Source: Fimenecus sp963624605
GTDB taxonomy: Bacteria; Bacillota; Clostridia; Oscillospirales; Acutalibacteraceae
Direction of reading: 5' to 3'
DNA: 14,946 bases
NCBI GenBank assembly: GCA_963624605.1
Contig: CAVFQD010000044.1
Location: 1 to 14,946, forward strand
Shown in pieces: positions 6,801-13,515 of this stretch (within the stretch, counting starts at the first letter, position 1; each line of letters begins with the position of its first letter). Under the pieces are notes generated by a model. That model was given only the letters and a program-made list of their open reading frames with translations, searched no databases and had not been told where the DNA came from. The translations under genes and the position numbers were made by a program.

Positions 6801-7381
6801 TCCCAGACCTTGATTTTCTGAATTTCGTGAGAAGTACGGAATCCATCAAAGAAGTTGATGAACGGAACTCTGCCCTTGATTGCCGAAAGATGAGCAACAG
6901 CGGCAAGGTCCATAACCTCCTGACAGTTTGTCTCTGCAAGCATTGCAAAGCCTGTCTGACGGCAAGCGTAAACATCCGAATGGTCGCCGAAAATGTTAAG
7001 CGCATGGGAAGCTACGCAACGAGCCGATACATGGAAAACTGCGGGAAGCAATTCGCCTGCGATTTTGTACATGTTCGGAATCATAAGAAGAAGGCCCTGA
7101 GACGCTGTGTATGTAGTTGTGAGAGCGCCTGCTGCAAGTGAGCCGTGAACCGTACCGGAAGCGCCTGCCTCCGACTGCATTTCCGCAACCTTAACGGTTG
7201 TTCCGAAAATGTTTTTCTGTCCCTGTGCCGACCACTGGTCAACATAGTCCGCCATGGGGCTTGAGGGAGTGATAGGATAAATACCCGCTACTTCCGTGAA
7301 CGCATAAGACACGTGAGCAGCTGCGGTATTACCGTCCATAGTCTTTGAAGACCTGACGACGGTAGCCTTGGTTTCTGCCAT
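3812..7381 (-). CDS. nifJ: Pyruvate:ferredoxin (flavodoxin) oxidoreductase
   Basis: A single-chain homodimer-type PFOR of 1189 residues, the usual length. It oxidatively decarboxylates pyruvate to acetyl-CoA and CO2, passing electrons to ferredoxin or flavodoxin in the cytoplasm; this is the central step of anaerobic fermentation. Visible landmarks: YPITPSS at 35-41 in the N-terminal domain; two 4Fe-4S motifs CxxCxxCxxxC at 702-712 and 758-768; Cys822, Cys825, Cys850 and Cys1085 for the cluster next to the cofactor; and thiamine diphosphate binding at GDGWAYDIGFGG (976-987) with SNTGGQ (1009-1014). All cluster ligands are present. ATG 7381 is supported by AAGGAGG upstream. The transcript has a leader of about 100 bases with a potential hairpin. 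The gene ends at a shared terminator and appears monocistronic. Confidence 0.98.
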   Translation of the reverse strand: MAETKATVVRSSKTMDGNTAAAHVSYAFTEVAGIYPITPSSPMADYVDQWSAQGQKNIFGTTVKVAEMQSEAGASGTVHGSLAAGALTTTYTASQGLLLMIPNMYKIAGELLPAVFHVSARCVASHALNIFGDHSDVYACRQTGFAMLAETNCQEVMDLAAVAHLSAIKGRVPFINFFDGFRTSHEIQKIKVWDYEDLKEMCDMDAVEAFRKRALNPERPVMRGSHENGDIFFQHREACNSYYEAVPGIVEEYMNKVNAKLGTDYKLFNYYGAPDAERVIVAMGSVCDVAEEVIDYLLAKGEKVGIVKVRLYRPFSTKAFVDAIPATAKKIAVLDRTKEPGSIGEPLFLDVIAALNEQGRDGIKVCGGRYGLGSKDTPPSSIFAVYAHLNAETPSRAFTIGINDDVTHLSLEEKPAPITAPEGTIECKFWGLGGDGTVGANKDSIKIIGDHTDKYVQAYFQYDSKKTGGITISHLRFGDKPIKSSYYINKADFVACHNPSYIEKGYKMVQDVKPGGVFLINCQWDEAELAEKLNAETKRYIAKNNIKLYTVNAIDLAQKIGLGKRTNTVLQSAFFSLSKVLPEEEAIGYMKEKAQKFMKKGKEIVEMNEKAIDAGATAYVQVNVPAEWADAVDSTEAVKSEGKEKLVKMVDTIMKPVGKMDGDSLPVSAFTDYVDGTFQQGASAYEKRGVAVMVPEWDGTTCAQCNKCAYVCPHATIRPYALDEAEAANAPACATLVDKKGKGKDVYKYTMAVSPLDCMGCGVCIGVCPTNSLKMVSRESQDEKQAAFDYMVANVSVKEDLANNTVIGSQFKTPLLEFSGSCAGCAETSYARLITQLFGDRMYISNATGCSSIWGGPAATSPYTVNKAGHGPAWANSLFEDNAEHGYGMYLGQNAIRNRLIEKVQQIAASEQASEEVKAACNEYLDTVNDSAANAAATDKLVAALETIDSSKCEATKDILENKEYLSKKSVWIFGGDGWAYDIGFGGVDHVLASGEDVNIMVFDTEVYSNTGGQASKASNIGQVAQFAAAGKAIAKKSLAEIAMSYGYVYVAQIAMGADQNQTIKALTEAEAYHGPSIVIAYAPCEMHSIKGGMTNCQAEMKKAVDCGYWNMFRYNPALKAEGKNPFTIDSKEGATSYRDFIMNEARYSSLTRSFPERAEQLFTKAEENAKARYDHLLRLKDLYAPKED

Positions 7382-7408
7382 TTTTTATTTCCTCCTTAAA
7401 AGGGTGTG

Positions 7409-7460
7409 CCGCAGGCTCGGAAAGGCAATTCGAAAAAGCGCCGTGCTTTAAGAGCTGCGG
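7409..7460 (-). promoter_or_regulatory. Structured element in the nifJ leader
   Basis: In the transcript orientation, CCGCAGCTC (7460-7452) can pair with GAGCCTGCGG (7418-7409), a 9-bp stem with one bulged base. It encloses a smaller hairpin AAAGC/GCTTT. The element ends about 14 bases before the ribosome binding site. There is no T-tract after it, so it is not a terminator, and I do not recognise it as a known riboswitch class. Confidence 0.4.
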
Positions 7461-7490
7461 TAATTGTTAACTGTATTCGCATACGAAAAT

Positions 7491-7519
7491 ATTTTAGCAC
7501 TTTTATAATGGTATGTAAA
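7491..7519 (-). promoter_or_regulatory. Promoter of nifJ
   Basis: On the minus strand, TTTACA (7519-7514), a 17-base spacer and TAAAAT (7496-7491). The start would be near 7484, giving an untranslated leader of about 100 bases. A near-palindrome TTCG-CATA-CGAA (7476-7487) overlaps the expected start and could be a regulator site. Confidence 0.6.
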
Positions 7520-7578
7520 CAAGAAATTCTTGAAAAATTGACAAAAATTACGCTGAAAATTGCCCTTAAATCATATAT

Positions 7579-7607
7579 TTGAATAATGGTGCGCAATGTG
7601 CTACAAT
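7579..7607 (+). promoter_or_regulatory. Promoter of the FRG-domain gene
   Basis: TTGAAT (7579-7584), a 17-base spacer and TACAAT (7602-7607). Transcription would begin near 7614, just ahead of the AAAGGA ribosome binding site at 7631. This placement also argues against translation starting at the upstream in-frame ATG at 7586. Confidence 0.65.
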
Positions 7608-7642
7608 ATTATGTAAATCATATATTTATCAAAGGAAAAAAT

Positions 7643-8614
7643 ATGCTTAAAGAAGATACGCTGCGCTCTCAGCTGATTGAGAGGCTCGAAGACGCGCTCG
7701 ACATAAATTTCGGCGTGTCGGAAATTAAAATAAATACCCTTGACGACTTCAAAAGGGAGCTGTATGTGCCGTTTTTGCAGGGGAACGATGTCTTTTACAG
7801 AGGTGAGAGAATAAACGCCTTTGAGCGCAGACTCATACCCACACTGCTGCGGCAAAAGGCGGCTGAGCTCAAGGAGCTTGAGGTCGAAAAAGCCTTGAAT
7901 ATCAATGGTCGCTCGCTTTTTGATATGTATGTTTCAAGGGAACGCTTCTACGAGGTTTACAAATTGCTTTACGCAGAGGCGGACGCATACAAGCTGTACA
8001 ATATGACCGCCCTTGCACAGCACTATCTTGATTTGAGCCCGTTTATCGACTTTACAAAGAGCCTTTATGTTTCGCTTTCGTTTGCGATAAAGGGCAGAAG
8101 CACGGCGGACGCCGATTTTGTAATTTACACCGTAAGGGACGCCTCGGGTAAGAACAGCTCTTCCGACATCGAGCAGGCAAATAAATGGCTTGAGGGGTAC
8201 AATGTAAATGTTATAAATATAGTGCTTTCAACGCACCTGAAAAAGCGTGCTCAAAAGAGGAAGCCGCTTGAAATCAAGAGCCCCGGGGAGATAATTGGTG
8301 AGCTTAAAAGCAGGGATGCTGCAAGCGAATTCAGACGCTATGAGGAAAGTGCGCTGTCGCTTTCCCCGAGCGCAAAGCTTATAGACATTCCCACGAATGA
8401 CCTTATGAAATTTCAACAGGGGGTTTTCCTGCTTTTGGACGGCTTCAATCTTATCGACTCAAAGTACCTTACAAAGGACATCAGAGAGGACTTTGAAATA
8501 AGGAAATACATAATAAATAAGGACTTGGTTCCCGAGCTTAACAAGCTGGTCGAAAACGACGCTTCGCAGTACACATACAAACGCTTGCTTAATATTTCCG
8601 AGGCGGTAAGGTAA
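7643..8614 (+). CDS. FRG-domain protein of unknown function
   Basis: This 323-residue soluble protein shows the FRG-domain pattern: FYRGE at 51-55, PTLLR at 66-70, AQHY at 125-128 followed by the FIDFTKSLYVSLSFA segment (134-148), and QQGVF near 248-252. The FRG domain (named after its Phe-Arg-Gly motif, here Tyr-Arg-Gly) is widespread in bacteria and phages, and its biochemical role is not established to my knowledge. The last 60 residues are rich in charged positions and do not suggest a known domain. The start is placed at ATG 7643 because AAAGGA lies 6-7 bases upstream and the promoter overlaps the longer frame. It diverges from nifJ. No terminator is seen after its stop, so some read-through into the CorC-like gene is possible. 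Often found near defence genes; that link is inference here. Confidence 0.8.
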   Translation: MLKEDTLRSQLIERLEDALDINFGVSEIKINTLDDFKRELYVPFLQGNDVFYRGERINAFERRLIPTLLRQKAAELKELEVEKALNINGRSLFDMYVSRERFYEVYKLLYAEADAYKLYNMTALAQHYLDLSPFIDFTKSLYVSLSFAIKGRSTADADFVIYTVRDASGKNSSSDIEQANKWLEGYNVNVINIVLSTHLKKRAQKRKPLEIKSPGEIIGELKSRDAASEFRRYEESALSLSPSAKLIDIPTNDLMKFQQGVFLLLDGFNLIDSKYLTKDIREDFEIRKYIINKDLVPELNKLVENDASQYTYKRLLNISEAVR

Positions 8615-8628
8615 TTGAGGCGTTATAC

Positions 8629-8657
8629 TTGACTATACGGCGGTTTTAATATACAAT
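8629..8657 (+). promoter_or_regulatory. Promoter of the CorC-like gene and trpS operon
   Basis: TTGACT (8629-8634), a 17-base spacer and TACAAT (8652-8657), beginning 15 bases after the FRG-gene stop. The start would be near 8664, giving a leader of about 36 bases with no room for a T-box or riboswitch. Confidence 0.7.
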
Positions 8658-8699
8658 AATAGAATATATTTTATTATTTAATAAGGAGAGTATTTTTTT

Positions 8700-10073
8700 A
8701 TGGATTCGGACCCTGCGGGCATTATACTGAAAATTGTTTTGCTGTTCGTGCTTATCCTGCTAAACGCATTTTTTGCGATGAGCGAAATTGCCATTATCTC
8801 ACTCAACGACAACAAGATGGAGAAGATGGCGGAAGAGGGCAATAAAAAGGCAAAGCAGGTATTGAAACTTACAGAGAATTCGAGCAATTTCCTATCAACA
8901 ATTCAGATCGGCGTTACACTTGCGGGATTTTTGACAAGTGCCGCCGCATCACAGAGCTTTGCCGTGATGCTTGCCGAAAAAATAGCGTCAACCTCCGTTG
9001 TGAATTATATTCCCATCGGGGTTATCAACGCTGTATCGACGGTGCTTATCACGGTAATTATGTCTTATTTTTCACTTGTTCTCGGCGAGCTTGCACCTAA
9101 AAAGATTGCAATGCAGAAGCCGGAAAAGGTATCTTTTGCGGTTGTACCCGTGCTCCTTTTCGTGAACAAAATAGCAAAACCGTTTGTAAAGCTCCTTTCT
9201 GCTTCGACAAATGCCGTTGTCCGTATTTTCGGTATGGACCCCAATGCGGACGAGGAGGTCGTTACCGAGGAAGAGATAAGAATGATGGTCGATGTCGGTC
9301 AGGAAAAGGGCGTTATCGAGGATGTTCAGAAAGAGATGATAAATAACATCTTTGAGTTCGATGATATGGATGTCGGCGATATTATGACGCACCGTACGGA
9401 TATGGACTGCGTTGACGCCGAAGAGCCGCTTTGCGAAATTTCAAAAATGGCTATTGAATGCGGCCATTCGAGGATTCCCGTCTTTGAGGACGATCAGGAT
9501 AATATCATCGGTATCATCTATGTTAAGGATTTGCTTAAATATGTCGGCTCAAGCCTTCCCAAGTCAAAATCCATAAAGGACTTTATGCGCGAGGCGTATT
9601 ATGTCCCCGAAACCAAGCACTGCAGCGAGCTCCTCAACGAAATGATTGAGAAACATATTCAGATGGCTGTCGTAGTCGATGAATACGGCGGAACTGCGGG
9701 TATCGTTACATTTGAGGATGTTATCGAGTCCATTGTCGGCAATGTACAGGACGAATACGATAACGAGGACGAGGAAATTTCCCAGATAAACGAAACGACC
9801 TTTACCGTTGACGGAATTACCGACATTGACGAGGTCGAGGAAAAGCTCAACATTAAATTTCCCGAGGGAGATTATGACACTCTCGGCGGATTTATCATAA
9901 GCCGTTTGGGCTATCTTCCGAAGGAGTCGGACGAAAAGGGTAAGGACGACAAGGACGATATAGTGGAATACGAGGGCATAAGGTTTACCGTCCTCAATGT
10001 CGAGGAACGCAGAATAGGCAAGGTTAAGGTTGAAATTCTGCCGAAGCCCGAGAGCGAGGAAACGGAAGAATAA
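8700..10073 (+). CDS. CorC/HlyC-family (CNNM-type) membrane protein with CBS domains
   Basis: The 457-residue protein has the family's standard order. An N-terminal DUF21/CNNM membrane domain (about residues 5-190) has hydrophobic segments near 8-30, 65-90, 105-130 and 143-160, and the signature GELAPKKIA at 129-137. Paired cytoplasmic CBS domains (about 222-350) contain VVDEYGGTAGIVTFEDVIE. A C-terminal CorC_HlyC domain (about 360-450) follows. Characterised relatives (CorB, YhdP/MpfA) export magnesium, with CBS domains sensing Mg-ATP; the older annotation 'hemolysin' is not supported by mechanism. The start is ATG 8700, with AAGGAG 11 bases upstream, a slightly long spacing. trpS follows after 18 bases, so the two are probably co-transcribed. 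Family is certain; the transported ion is inferred. Confidence 0.93.
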   Translation: MDSDPAGIILKIVLLFVLILLNAFFAMSEIAIISLNDNKMEKMAEEGNKKAKQVLKLTENSSNFLSTIQIGVTLAGFLTSAAASQSFAVMLAEKIASTSVVNYIPIGVINAVSTVLITVIMSYFSLVLGELAPKKIAMQKPEKVSFAVVPVLLFVNKIAKPFVKLLSASTNAVVRIFGMDPNADEEVVTEEEIRMMVDVGQEKGVIEDVQKEMINNIFEFDDMDVGDIMTHRTDMDCVDAEEPLCEISKMAIECGHSRIPVFEDDQDNIIGIIYVKDLLKYVGSSLPKSKSIKDFMREAYYVPETKHCSELLNEMIEKHIQMAVVVDEYGGTAGIVTFEDVIESIVGNVQDEYDNEDEEISQINETTFTVDGITDIDEVEEKLNIKFPEGDYDTLGGFIISRLGYLPKESDEKGKDDKDDIVEYEGIRFTVLNVEERRIGKVKVEILPKPESEETEE

Positions 10074-10091
10074 TTTATCGGAGATGTAAAA

Positions 10092-11102
10092 ATGGAAAAC
10101 CCGGAAAAGAAAAAAATAGTTTTAAGCGCCATTCAGCCTACGGGCACGCCGACACTCGGTAATTATCTCGGAGCGCTTAAAAATTGGAAGAAAATGACCG
10201 AGGACTACAGCTGCCTTTATGCGGTTGCCGACCTCCATTCAATAACGGTCCGCCCCGAGCCTGCCGATTTGAGGAAAAGAACGCTTGAAATGTACGCTCT
10301 TTTGTTGGCGCTCGGGCTTGATCCCGAAAAGAACACGGTGTTCATTCAGAGTATGGTTCCCGAGCACGCACAGCTTGCGTGGATACTTGACTGCTATACG
10401 CAGTTCGGCGAGGCTTCGAGAATGACGCAGTTCAAGGATAAGAGCGAGAAGCACCCCGATAATGTAAATGTCGGACTGTTTGCATATCCCGTTCTTATGG
10501 CTGCCGATATTTTGCTTTATCAGACCGATTTCGTTCCGATAGGCGTTGACCAGAAGCAGCACCTTGAAATCACAAGGGATATCGCAGAACGCTTTAACGG
10601 ACTTTACGGCAACACCTTTAAGCTTCCCGAGCCGTTTATCGGCAAGGCGGGCGCAAAGATTATGTCGCTTCAGGAGCCGACAAAGAAAATGTCAAAGTCG
10701 GATACAAATGTCAAGGGCTTTATTTCCGTTCTTGACGATGACAGCACGATTATGAAAAAAATCAAATCTGCCGTTACCGACAGTGAGGCAAGAGTCTATT
10801 ACGGCGAGGGCAAGGACGGCGTAAACAACCTTATGGGAATTTATTCCTGCTGTACCGGTAAGACCTTTGAGGAAATCGAAAAAGAGTTTGACGGCAAGGG
10901 CTACGGTGACTTCAAAACGGCTGTCGGCGAGGCGGTTGTCGAAGAACTTCGTCCGCTTAAAGAGGAATACGCAAGACTTATCAACGATAAGGCATACCTT
11001 TACGATTGTGCAAAGCTCGGAGCGGAAAAGGCAAGCAGCGTTGCTTCGAGAACTCTTAAAAAGGCGATGAAAAAGGTCGGCTTTATTCAGATTGACAAAT
11101 AA
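10092..11102 (+). CDS. trpS: Tryptophanyl-tRNA synthetase
   Basis: A class I synthetase of 336 residues, normal for the bacterial enzyme, which charges tRNA-Trp with tryptophan using ATP in the cytoplasm. The HIGH-type motif is TPTLGNYLGA (19-28), GVDQ lies at 151-154, and the catalytic loop KMSKS at 199-203. The start is ATG 10092 with GGAGATG 5 bases upstream. The gene follows the CorC-like gene by 18 bases and ends at a strong intrinsic terminator. Unlike many Firmicutes trpS genes, there is no room for a T-box leader in front of it, nor in the short leader of the upstream gene. The sequence is complete with no odd features. Confidence 0.98.
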   Translation: MENPEKKKIVLSAIQPTGTPTLGNYLGALKNWKKMTEDYSCLYAVADLHSITVRPEPADLRKRTLEMYALLLALGLDPEKNTVFIQSMVPEHAQLAWILDCYTQFGEASRMTQFKDKSEKHPDNVNVGLFAYPVLMAADILLYQTDFVPIGVDQKQHLEITRDIAERFNGLYGNTFKLPEPFIGKAGAKIMSLQEPTKKMSKSDTNVKGFISVLDDDSTIMKKIKSAVTDSEARVYYGEGKDGVNNLMGIYSCCTGKTFEEIEKEFDGKGYGDFKTAVGEAVVEELRPLKEEYARLINDKAYLYDCAKLGAEKASSVASRTLKKAMKKVGFIQIDK

Positions 11103-11123
11103 CAATTTATAGCATTCAGCCAA

Positions 11124-11154
11124 GGCACTCGGAAATTTTCGGGTGTCTTTTTTT
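11124..11154 (+). terminator. Intrinsic terminator after trpS
   Basis: An 8-bp stem, GGCACTCG (11124-11131) with CGGGTGTC (11140-11147), including two G-U pairs; the loop GAAATTTT can extend it. It is followed directly by seven T residues (11148-11154), a classic rho-independent terminator. Confidence 0.88.
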
Positions 11155-11212
11155 ATTGTAATGTGTATATATAATGCCGCAAACACAGCCGTAATTTCAA
11201 TAAAAATCACGA

Positions 11213-11240
11213 TTGACATACAACGGATTTGTGCTATCAT
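11213..11240 (+). promoter_or_regulatory. Promoter of the MATE exporter gene
   Basis: Consensus -35 TTGACA (11213-11218), a 16-base spacer and -10 TATCAT (11235-11240). The leader would be about 20 bases and holds the AAGGAAG ribosome binding site. Confidence 0.75.
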
Positions 11241-11267
11241 ATTTGCGTAAAAAAGGAAGTATGATAA

Positions 11268-12656
11268 ATGAGTGAAAATAAGAAACAGCTTGATATGCTG
11301 CACGGCTCAATATGGGGCAAGGTTCCCGTATTTGTCCTGCCTGTTGCGGCAACGGCAATACTCGAACAGCTTTTTAACGCTTCGGATATAGCGGTAGTAG
11401 GTAACTTTACGGGCGACCAGCGCACGGCGGCGGTTGCGGCGGTCGGAGCAAACAGCCCGATAATCAGCCTTATACTCAATCTCTTTATAGGTATTGCGCT
11501 CGGCGCGAATGTCGTAATCGCGCACGCAATCGGCAGAGGAGACAAAAACACCGTCAAAAAGGCGGTTCACACATCTATGACAGTGTCTGTAATCGGCGGA
11601 ATTATCACGGCGGCAGTCGGTGAGCTTGTCGCGGTGCCGCTCCTCGGCGTGCTCAATGTCCCCGAGGATGTTTTTCCGCTTGCGCTGCTGTATTTGAGAA
11701 TATACCTTATCGGTATGCCGGTAATCCTTTTGTATAACTTTGAGGCGGCGATATTCAGAAGTGTGGGCGAAACAAAAATGCCACTTGCCGCACTTGCGAT
11801 TTCGGGCGCGTTGAATGTGGTGCTTAACCTCTTCTTCGTCGCAGTATTGCATATGACTGTTAACGGCGTAGCGATAGCCACGGTTATTTCAAATGCGGTA
11901 AGCTCGGTTATCCTCTATTATAAGCTTCGTAAAACAACACAGGTTATTCATGTCGACCCGAAAAGCTTCGGTATCGATGTGCCGAGCTTAAAGCATATTT
12001 TGAGGATAGGCTTGCCTGCAGGTATACAGAGTGCAGTTTTTTCGGTGTCAAATATAGTTGTTCAGTCGGCTATAAACAGCCTCGGCACCGTTGTAATGGC
12101 GGCTTCGAGTGCGGCGTTCAATATTGAGGTAATAACCTATGATATACTCAATGCGTTCAGTCAGGCGTGTACGACCTTTGTCGGTCAGAACTACGGCGCA
12201 GGTGAGATAAAGCGCTGTAAAAAAACGCTTGCCGTGTGCCTTATCGAGGGTGGAATTACACTCGGTACGGCGGCGGTGCTTGTGCTTGTGTTCGGCAAAA
12301 ACCTGCTTGCGATTTTCAATAACGACCCCGAGGTTATCGAAATAGGTTATATAAGGGTTATGTTTTTGCAGATTTCACATCTTTTGAGCCTGCTTTACGA
12401 GGTTATGTCGGGATATATGAGAGGATTCGGCATATCGTTTGTGCCCGCGGTGCTGACAATGCTCGGCGTATGCGGAACGAGGATTTGCTGGATACGGTGG
12501 GTGTTCCCGATAAATCCGACCTTCAAAACGATAATGATTGTTTATCCCGTAAGCCTTGCGATAACAGCGTTGCTGATACTGACATCGCTTCTTTGCACAC
12601 ATCCTGCCAAAAAGCGCCTGAAAAAACAAACTTCACAGGAAATGCAGACGGTATAA
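11268..12656 (+). CDS. MATE-family efflux transporter
   Basis: A 462-residue integral membrane protein with about twelve hydrophobic segments in two pseudo-repeats. The N-terminal half has WGKVPVFVLPVAATAILEQLFN (about 16-37) and the loop VIAHAIGRGD (83-92). The second half has the matching TFVGQNYGAGE (303-313), a hallmark of MATE proteins. It exports small cationic or toxic compounds, or metabolites, using a sodium or proton gradient; the substrate cannot be predicted. The start is ATG 11268 with AAGGAAG 8 bases upstream. It has its own promoter and a strong terminator, so it is monocistronic. The C-terminus ends in a short lysine-rich cytoplasmic tail. The closest type is probably the DinF/NorM-like group of Clostridia (inference). 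Confidence 0.93.
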   Translation: MSENKKQLDMLHGSIWGKVPVFVLPVAATAILEQLFNASDIAVVGNFTGDQRTAAVAAVGANSPIISLILNLFIGIALGANVVIAHAIGRGDKNTVKKAVHTSMTVSVIGGIITAAVGELVAVPLLGVLNVPEDVFPLALLYLRIYLIGMPVILLYNFEAAIFRSVGETKMPLAALAISGALNVVLNLFFVAVLHMTVNGVAIATVISNAVSSVILYYKLRKTTQVIHVDPKSFGIDVPSLKHILRIGLPAGIQSAVFSVSNIVVQSAINSLGTVVMAASSAAFNIEVITYDILNAFSQACTTFVGQNYGAGEIKRCKKTLAVCLIEGGITLGTAAVLVLVFGKNLLAIFNNDPEVIEIGYIRVMFLQISHLLSLLYEVMSGYMRGFGISFVPAVLTMLGVCGTRICWIRWVFPINPTFKTIMIVYPVSLAITALLILTSLLCTHPAKKRLKKQTSQEMQTV

Positions 12657-12672
12657 AACAAATAATAAATGT

Positions 12673-12702
12673 AAAAGCGTTTCGGTTTCCCGAAACGCTT
12701 TT
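12673..12702. terminator. Bidirectional terminator between the MATE and HEPN genes
   Basis: A perfect 13-bp stem, AAAAGCGTTTCGG (12673-12685) with CCGAAACGCTTTT (12690-12702), and a 4-base loop. It lies between convergent genes, 16 bases after the MATE stop and 9 bases after the HEPN stop. A-rich left and T-rich right arms allow it to work in both directions. Confidence 0.88.
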
Positions 12703-12711
12703 GTGTTAGCT

Positions 12712-13116
12712 TTAATCAATGATTGTTGAATTCAGAAACTCTTCAATTCGTTTAACAAACTTGACCGCATTTTCGTATTGTTCAACAACATCTGTTTTTG
12801 AAACAATATAGAAGTCGGAATAATCGCTTTGAGTTCTTACGGAAAATGCGCTTTTTGCTATTTTGGCATAATCCTTTTCAATCAAACCCTTTTTAATGTA
12901 GTTCAAATTAAAATCGGATAGCACGCCGGAGTGCTTTTTATACCCTACATTTCTTGTTGCGCAAAGTGCGTTCATAGAGTGAAATATTGCATAGTAAGAT
13001 CTGTTGGCACTGTCTGCATATAAATTGTCTTCAAGGAGTAACTCGGATGCTTTCAGGCAATCTTTAGCTTTTTCCAATCTGTATTCGGCAAGAGCCAATT
13101 CATCTGAATTATGCAA
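12712..13116 (-). CDS. HEPN-domain protein (probable toxin of an MNT-HEPN pair)
   Basis: This 134-residue, all-helical protein carries the HEPN pattern: EYRLEKAKDCLKAS at 11-24, then RSYYAIFH at 39-46, where Arg39 and His46 form the R-x(4-6)-H motif seen in HEPN ribonucleases and HepT-type toxins, and RTQSDYSDF near 94-102. In studied MNT-HEPN systems the HEPN protein cleaves RNA or is the toxic partner; activity is inferred here. The start is TTG at 13116: an in-frame stop lies immediately upstream, GGAAGGAA sits 9 bases before it, and the next ATG would remove the first 48 residues, including the active motif. It overlaps the stop of the nucleotidyltransferase gene by 8 bases, so translation is coupled. 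Confidence 0.85.
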   Translation of the reverse strand: MHNSDELALAEYRLEKAKDCLKASELLLEDNLYADSANRSYYAIFHSMNALCATRNVGYKKHSGVLSDFNLNYIKKGLIEKDYAKIAKSAFSVRTQSDYSDFYIVSKTDVVEQYENAVKFVKRIEEFLNSTIID

Positions 13117-13450
13117 CTAAATCAATTCCTTCCTTTTCTATATTCCTAAAGAACGGATAGGTTTCCTTATATCGGTCATATGTGGATTTATCCTGAAGTG
13201 TAATAGACAGCACAATATCGTGCTTCAAATCAATATCAACGGAAAAGTCAACAAATTCCTTGGTGAATTTTGAGAGCTCGGATGTCGATATGTCTGCAAC
13301 AATCATTATATCAATATCCGATTCTCCGTCATAATCTCCTCTGGCGTATGAACCGTAGAGTATTACCGATGTGAGCTTGTTGCCTAAAACCGATGTTGCC
13401 TTTTTTACAACATCATCTGTTATACTTGCAAGTTGATTTTTATTACACAT
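13109..13450 (-). CDS. Minimal nucleotidyltransferase (MNT, probable antitoxin)
   Basis: A 113-residue nucleotidyltransferase-fold protein with the polymerase-beta motif GSYARG at 33-38, and the GS-x10-D-x-D signature satisfied by Gly33-Ser34 and Asp45/Asp47. A third carboxylate is probably within VDID (71-74). Proteins of this size are MntA-like; in the characterised MntA-HepT pair the nucleotidyltransferase AMPylates and silences the HEPN toxin. The order here, MNT first with HEPN overlapping, is consistent with that arrangement. ATG 13450 is well supported by AAGGAGGTG just upstream, and a near-consensus promoter drives the pair. It could instead be a solitary substrate-modifying enzyme, but the coupling argues for a toxin-antitoxin role. 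Confidence 0.87.
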   Translation of the reverse strand: MCNKNQLASITDDVVKKATSVLGNKLTSVILYGSYARGDYDGESDIDIMIVADISTSELSKFTKEFVDFSVDIDLKHDIVLSITLQDKSTYDRYKETYPFFRNIEKEGIDLVA

Positions 13451-13475
13451 ATCAACACCTCCTTGTATTACTTAT

Positions 13476-13505
13476 ATTATACGCTTTACAAATAAATTAA
13501 GTCAA
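13476..13505 (-). promoter_or_regulatory. Promoter of the MNT-HEPN operon
   Basis: On the minus strand, TTGACT (13505-13500), an 18-base spacer and consensus TATAAT (13481-13476). The leader is about 20 bases and holds AAGGAGGTG. The -35 begins 10 bases after the aroQ stop, and no terminator lies between them. Confidence 0.75.
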
Positions 13506-13515
13506 GCCGCAGACT

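Noticed and set aside
7464..7482. Possible Rex (NADH-sensing) operator near nifJ beginning TTGTTAACTG
   Set aside because: Only one half resembles the TTGTGAA half-site; the other half (TTCGCAT) does not match and the spacing is wrong.
7586..7642. Upstream ATG extending the FRG protein by 19 residues
   Set aside because: The promoter -10 (7602-7607) lies within it, there is no ribosome binding site, and a good one precedes 7643.
11307..11852. Minus-strand frames opposite the MATE gene and trpS (also 10692-11303)
   Set aside because: They are arginine- and cysteine-rich shadow translations without start signals, and one runs across the trpS terminator.
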